A stretch of DNA of 7,451 bases from JAGVSR01 sp046074825 (GTDB lineage Bacteria; Pseudomonadota; Alphaproteobacteria; Rhizobiales; Hyphomicrobiaceae): positions 1-7,451 of the forward strand of contig JBJTOZ010000056.1 of assembly GCA_046074825.1 (NCBI GenBank), written 5' to 3'. The notes under the pieces are model-generated. The model saw nothing but the letters and a program-made list of their open reading frames with translations. It was not told the origin of the DNA and did not search any database. Numbering within the stretch: position 1 is the first letter of the stretch; the number at the start of each line of letters is the position of its first letter. The position numbers were made by a program, and so were the translations under genes. Below, in pieces: positions 5,490-7,451 of this stretch.

Positions 5490-6680
5490 ATGAGCCAAGA
5501 TGCTGATACTATTGTTATTGTAAGTGCTGCAAGAACTGCAGTTGGATCTTTTGGGGGCTCCCTTGCCTCACTACCAGCACATGAGCTGGGAGCAACGGTC
5601 ATAAAAGCAGCGCTTCAGCGAGCGCAACTCCAACCTGCAGATGTTTCCGAAGTAATTCTAGGACAGGTTTTAACTGCTGCCCAGGGACAAGGACCCGCAA
5701 GGCGCGCTTCCGTATCGGCTGGCCTACCAGTTGATACACCCTCATGGGGTATAAATCAGATCTGTGGATCAGGTCTGAGAGCGGTAGCCCTGGGAGCCCA
5801 ACAAATTCAAACAGGGGCTGCTACGGTTGTTGTTGCAGGGGGGCAGGAGAGCATGAGTCAATCAACACACGCGATGCTGCTGAGGGAAGGCACTAAAATG
5901 GGAGATGGCAAACTTATAGATACGATGGTTCGTGATGGCCTCTGGGACAGTTTTAACAATTATCACATGGGGACCACTGCGGAAAACATTGCACGACAAT
6001 GGCAAATAAGTCGTGAGGAACAAGATAGATTTGCAGTCGCATCACAGAATAAAGCAGAAGCCGCTCGAAAGGCTGGAAAATTCAAAGATGAGATTGCTCC
6101 TGTGGTGATAAAAGGAAAAAAAGGAGACACCATCTTTGATACGGATGAATACATTAAAGAGGGAGTTACCTTGGACAGTATATCAAAATTAAGACCGGCT
6201 TTTGATCCTAAAGAGGGCACTGTTACAGCTGCAAATGCTTCAGGTATTAATGATGGCGCTGCTGTTGTTGTCCTCATGAGTTTAGCCGAAGCTAAAAAAA
6301 GGGGGCTAAAACCATTAGCTCGCATTGCGTCTTGGGCACAAGCTGGTGTTGATCCATCCATCATGGGAACAGGCCCAATCCCCGCTTCTAAGAAAGCTTT
6401 AGAACGTGCGGGCTGGACAATAAAAGATTTAGATCTCATCGAAGCCAATGAAGCCTTCGCTGCTCAAGCCATATCGGTCAACAAAGGATTAGGGTGGGAT
6501 GTTGAGAAAGTAAATGTCAATGGAGGAGCCATCGCTCTTGGGCATCCAATTGGAGCTTCTGGAGCTCGCGTTCTCACCACCCTTCTTTATGAAATGCATC
6601 GTAGGAAGGCAAAGAAGGGCTTGTCTACACTGTGCATAGGAGGAGGAATGGGTATATCTATGTGCCTTGAGCGAGATTAA
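5490..6680 (+). CDS. phaA: Acetyl-CoA acetyltransferase (biosynthetic beta-ketothiolase)
   Basis: PhaA condenses two acetyl-CoA to acetoacetyl-CoA, the first step of polyhydroxybutyrate synthesis, in the cytoplasm. The 396-residue length matches the family (about 392). The full catalytic set is present: nucleophile Cys92 in NQICGSGLRA, His352 in NVNGGAIALGHPIGASGARVL, and Cys382 in LCIGGGMG; NEAFAAQ is at 320-326 and AARTAVGSFGGSL at 13-25. The start is ATG 5490, preceded by GGAGA (5476-5480) at nine bases; an upstream GTG at 5454 would add twelve unrelated residues. It lies 70 bases before phaB with no terminator between, so they form an operon, divergent from phaR. By sequence a degradative thiolase role cannot be excluded, but the neighbours favour storage synthesis. 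Confidence 0.96.
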   Translation: MSQDADTIVIVSAARTAVGSFGGSLASLPAHELGATVIKAALQRAQLQPADVSEVILGQVLTAAQGQGPARRASVSAGLPVDTPSWGINQICGSGLRAVALGAQQIQTGAATVVVAGGQESMSQSTHAMLLREGTKMGDGKLIDTMVRDGLWDSFNNYHMGTTAENIARQWQISREEQDRFAVASQNKAEAARKAGKFKDEIAPVVIKGKKGDTIFDTDEYIKEGVTLDSISKLRPAFDPKEGTVTAANASGINDGAAVVVLMSLAEAKKRGLKPLARIASWAQAGVDPSIMGTGPIPASKKALERAGWTIKDLDLIEANEAFAAQAISVNKGLGWDVEKVNVNGGAIALGHPIGASGARVLTTLLYEMHRRKAKKGLSTLCIGGGMGISMCLERD

Positions 6681-6750
6681 GACGAATAAAAGTCAAGTAA
6701 TGAATTGTTACACATGATAAGTATATAAATATTATTTTTGGAGGTCGAAC

Positions 6751-7451
6751 ATGGGACGCGTATCCCTTGTTACAGGTGGTACAAGAGGCATAGGGCGAGC
6801 TATCTCAGTCTCTTTAAAAAATGCTGGTTATAGAGTTGCAGCAAGCTACGCTGGCAACGATACTGCTGCACAACAATTTCAAGTTGAAACTGGCATACCT
6901 GTATACAAATTTGATGTTGCAAATTACGAAGCTTCCGAGAAAGCTGTAAAACAGGTCGAAAAAGATATAGGACCGATCGACATTCTGGTTAATAACGCAG
7001 GAATAACTCGAGACATAATGTTTCATAAAATGACTAAGCAACAGTGGGATGAGGTCATCGGGACCAATCTTAATGGACTTTTTAATGTTACACGCCATGT
7101 CTGGGAAGGGATGCGGGGGCGCAAGTTTGGACGGGTGATAAATATTTCTTCAATTAACGGCCAAAAAGGGCAGATGGGGCAAGTCAACTATTCCGCATCA
7201 AAGGCGGGTGACATAGGATTTACAAAAGCTTTGGCACAAGAAGGCGCACGTTCGGGTATTACCGTAAATGTTGTCTGTCCAGGCTATATAGCAACCGATA
7301 TGGTGAAAGCAGTTCCTCAGGATGTTTTAGAGAAAAATATTTTACCACATATCCCAGTAGGCCGATTAGGAGAGCCTGAAGAAATAGCACGTTGCGTGGT
7401 GTTTCTAGCCTCAGAGGAGGCCGGATTTATCACGGGTTCAACCCTCACTGC
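6751..7451 (+). CDS. phaB: Acetoacetyl-CoA reductase, NADPH-type (partial, 3' end cut by window)
   Basis: PhaB reduces acetoacetyl-CoA to (R)-3-hydroxybutyryl-CoA, the monomer for polyhydroxybutyrate. It is a short-chain dehydrogenase/reductase. The first 233 residues are visible: cofactor loop TGGTRGIG at 8-15, NNAG at 81-84, Asn106 in GTNLNGLF, catalytic Ser134 in NISSINGQKGQ, Tyr147 and Lys151 in YSASK, and PGY at 177-179. GQKGQMGQVNYS is characteristic of PhaB rather than FabG, its main rival. The frame is open to the last base, ending in GFITGSTLTA; family members end with NGGQYM or similar, so about seven residues are missing. The ATG has the best ribosome-binding site in the window, GGAGG (6740-6744), six bases upstream. 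It is co-transcribed with phaA. Confidence 0.95.
   Translation, partial: MGRVSLVTGGTRGIGRAISVSLKNAGYRVAASYAGNDTAAQQFQVETGIPVYKFDVANYEASEKAVKQVEKDIGPIDILVNNAGITRDIMFHKMTKQQWDEVIGTNLNGLFNVTRHVWEGMRGRKFGRVINISSINGQKGQMGQVNYSASKAGDIGFTKALAQEGARSGITVNVVCPGYIATDMVKAVPQDVLEKNILPHIPVGRLGEPEEIARCVVFLASEEAGFITGSTLT

Noticed and set aside
5963..6448. 161-codon minus-strand open frame inside phaA
   Set aside because: It is an antisense shadow of a conserved thiolase gene, with no independent support.
6814..7098. 94-codon minus-strand open frame opposite phaB
   Set aside because: The plus strand here encodes a full short-chain reductase with all motifs; the antisense frame has none.
1..7451. tRNA, rRNA, CRISPR array, insertion sequence, toxin-antitoxin or defence system
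   Set aside because: I looked through the spacers and both strands and saw no cloverleaf, repeat-spacer pattern, transposase motif or unusual gene pair. The window is housekeeping and metabolic genes.

Overview
The window comes from an alphaproteobacterium with a visibly AT-rich genome. Three things point there. The divergent hslVU | hisB-(DUF2628)-hisH layout is a known alphaproteobacterial arrangement. The L32, HslV and PhaR proteins look like the alphaproteobacterial forms. The rpmF-phaR-phaA-phaB grouping is also known from that class. AT richness, AT-rich spacers of 150-345 bases and a shortened his cluster would fit a genome under reduction, such as a host-associated or streamlined lineage. 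That is inference, and I cannot name a species.

Layout. Positions 29-1911, minus strand: hslV then hslU, the ATP-dependent HslVU protease, 11 bases apart. Positions 1912-2067: a divergent promoter region, with a heat-shock-like candidate for hslVU and a housekeeping-like candidate for hisB. Positions 2068-3838, plus strand: hisB, a small membrane protein of the DUF2628 type, and hisH, apparently closed by a terminator that overlaps the hisH stop codon. Positions 3839-4183: 345 bases with no credible gene, ending in the rpmF promoter and leader. Positions 4184-4369: rpmF (ribosomal protein L32). Positions 4370-4579: the convergent gap between rpmF and phaR. Positions 4580-5239, minus strand: phaR, the polyhydroxyalkanoate regulator. 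Positions 5240-5489: a divergent control region with a strong palindrome and TGC/GCA elements. Positions 5490-7451, plus strand: phaA, then phaB, which is cut by the window end about seven residues before its expected stop.

How the genes work together. HslU unfolds proteins and feeds them to HslV. HisB and HisH are two steps of histidine synthesis, but HisF, HisA and HisE, which commonly follow hisH in this class, are not next to it here. PhaA condenses two acetyl-CoA to acetoacetyl-CoA and PhaB reduces this to (R)-3-hydroxybutyryl-CoA, the monomer for polyhydroxybutyrate. PhaR probably senses polymer and represses storage genes. No PHA synthase gene lies in the window.

I see no tRNA, rRNA, CRISPR array, insertion sequence, phage gene or defence system. 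The genes are all recognisable families. The points worth a second look are the shortened his cluster, the conserved but uncharacterised DUF2628 protein inside it, and the possible control elements in the spacers.
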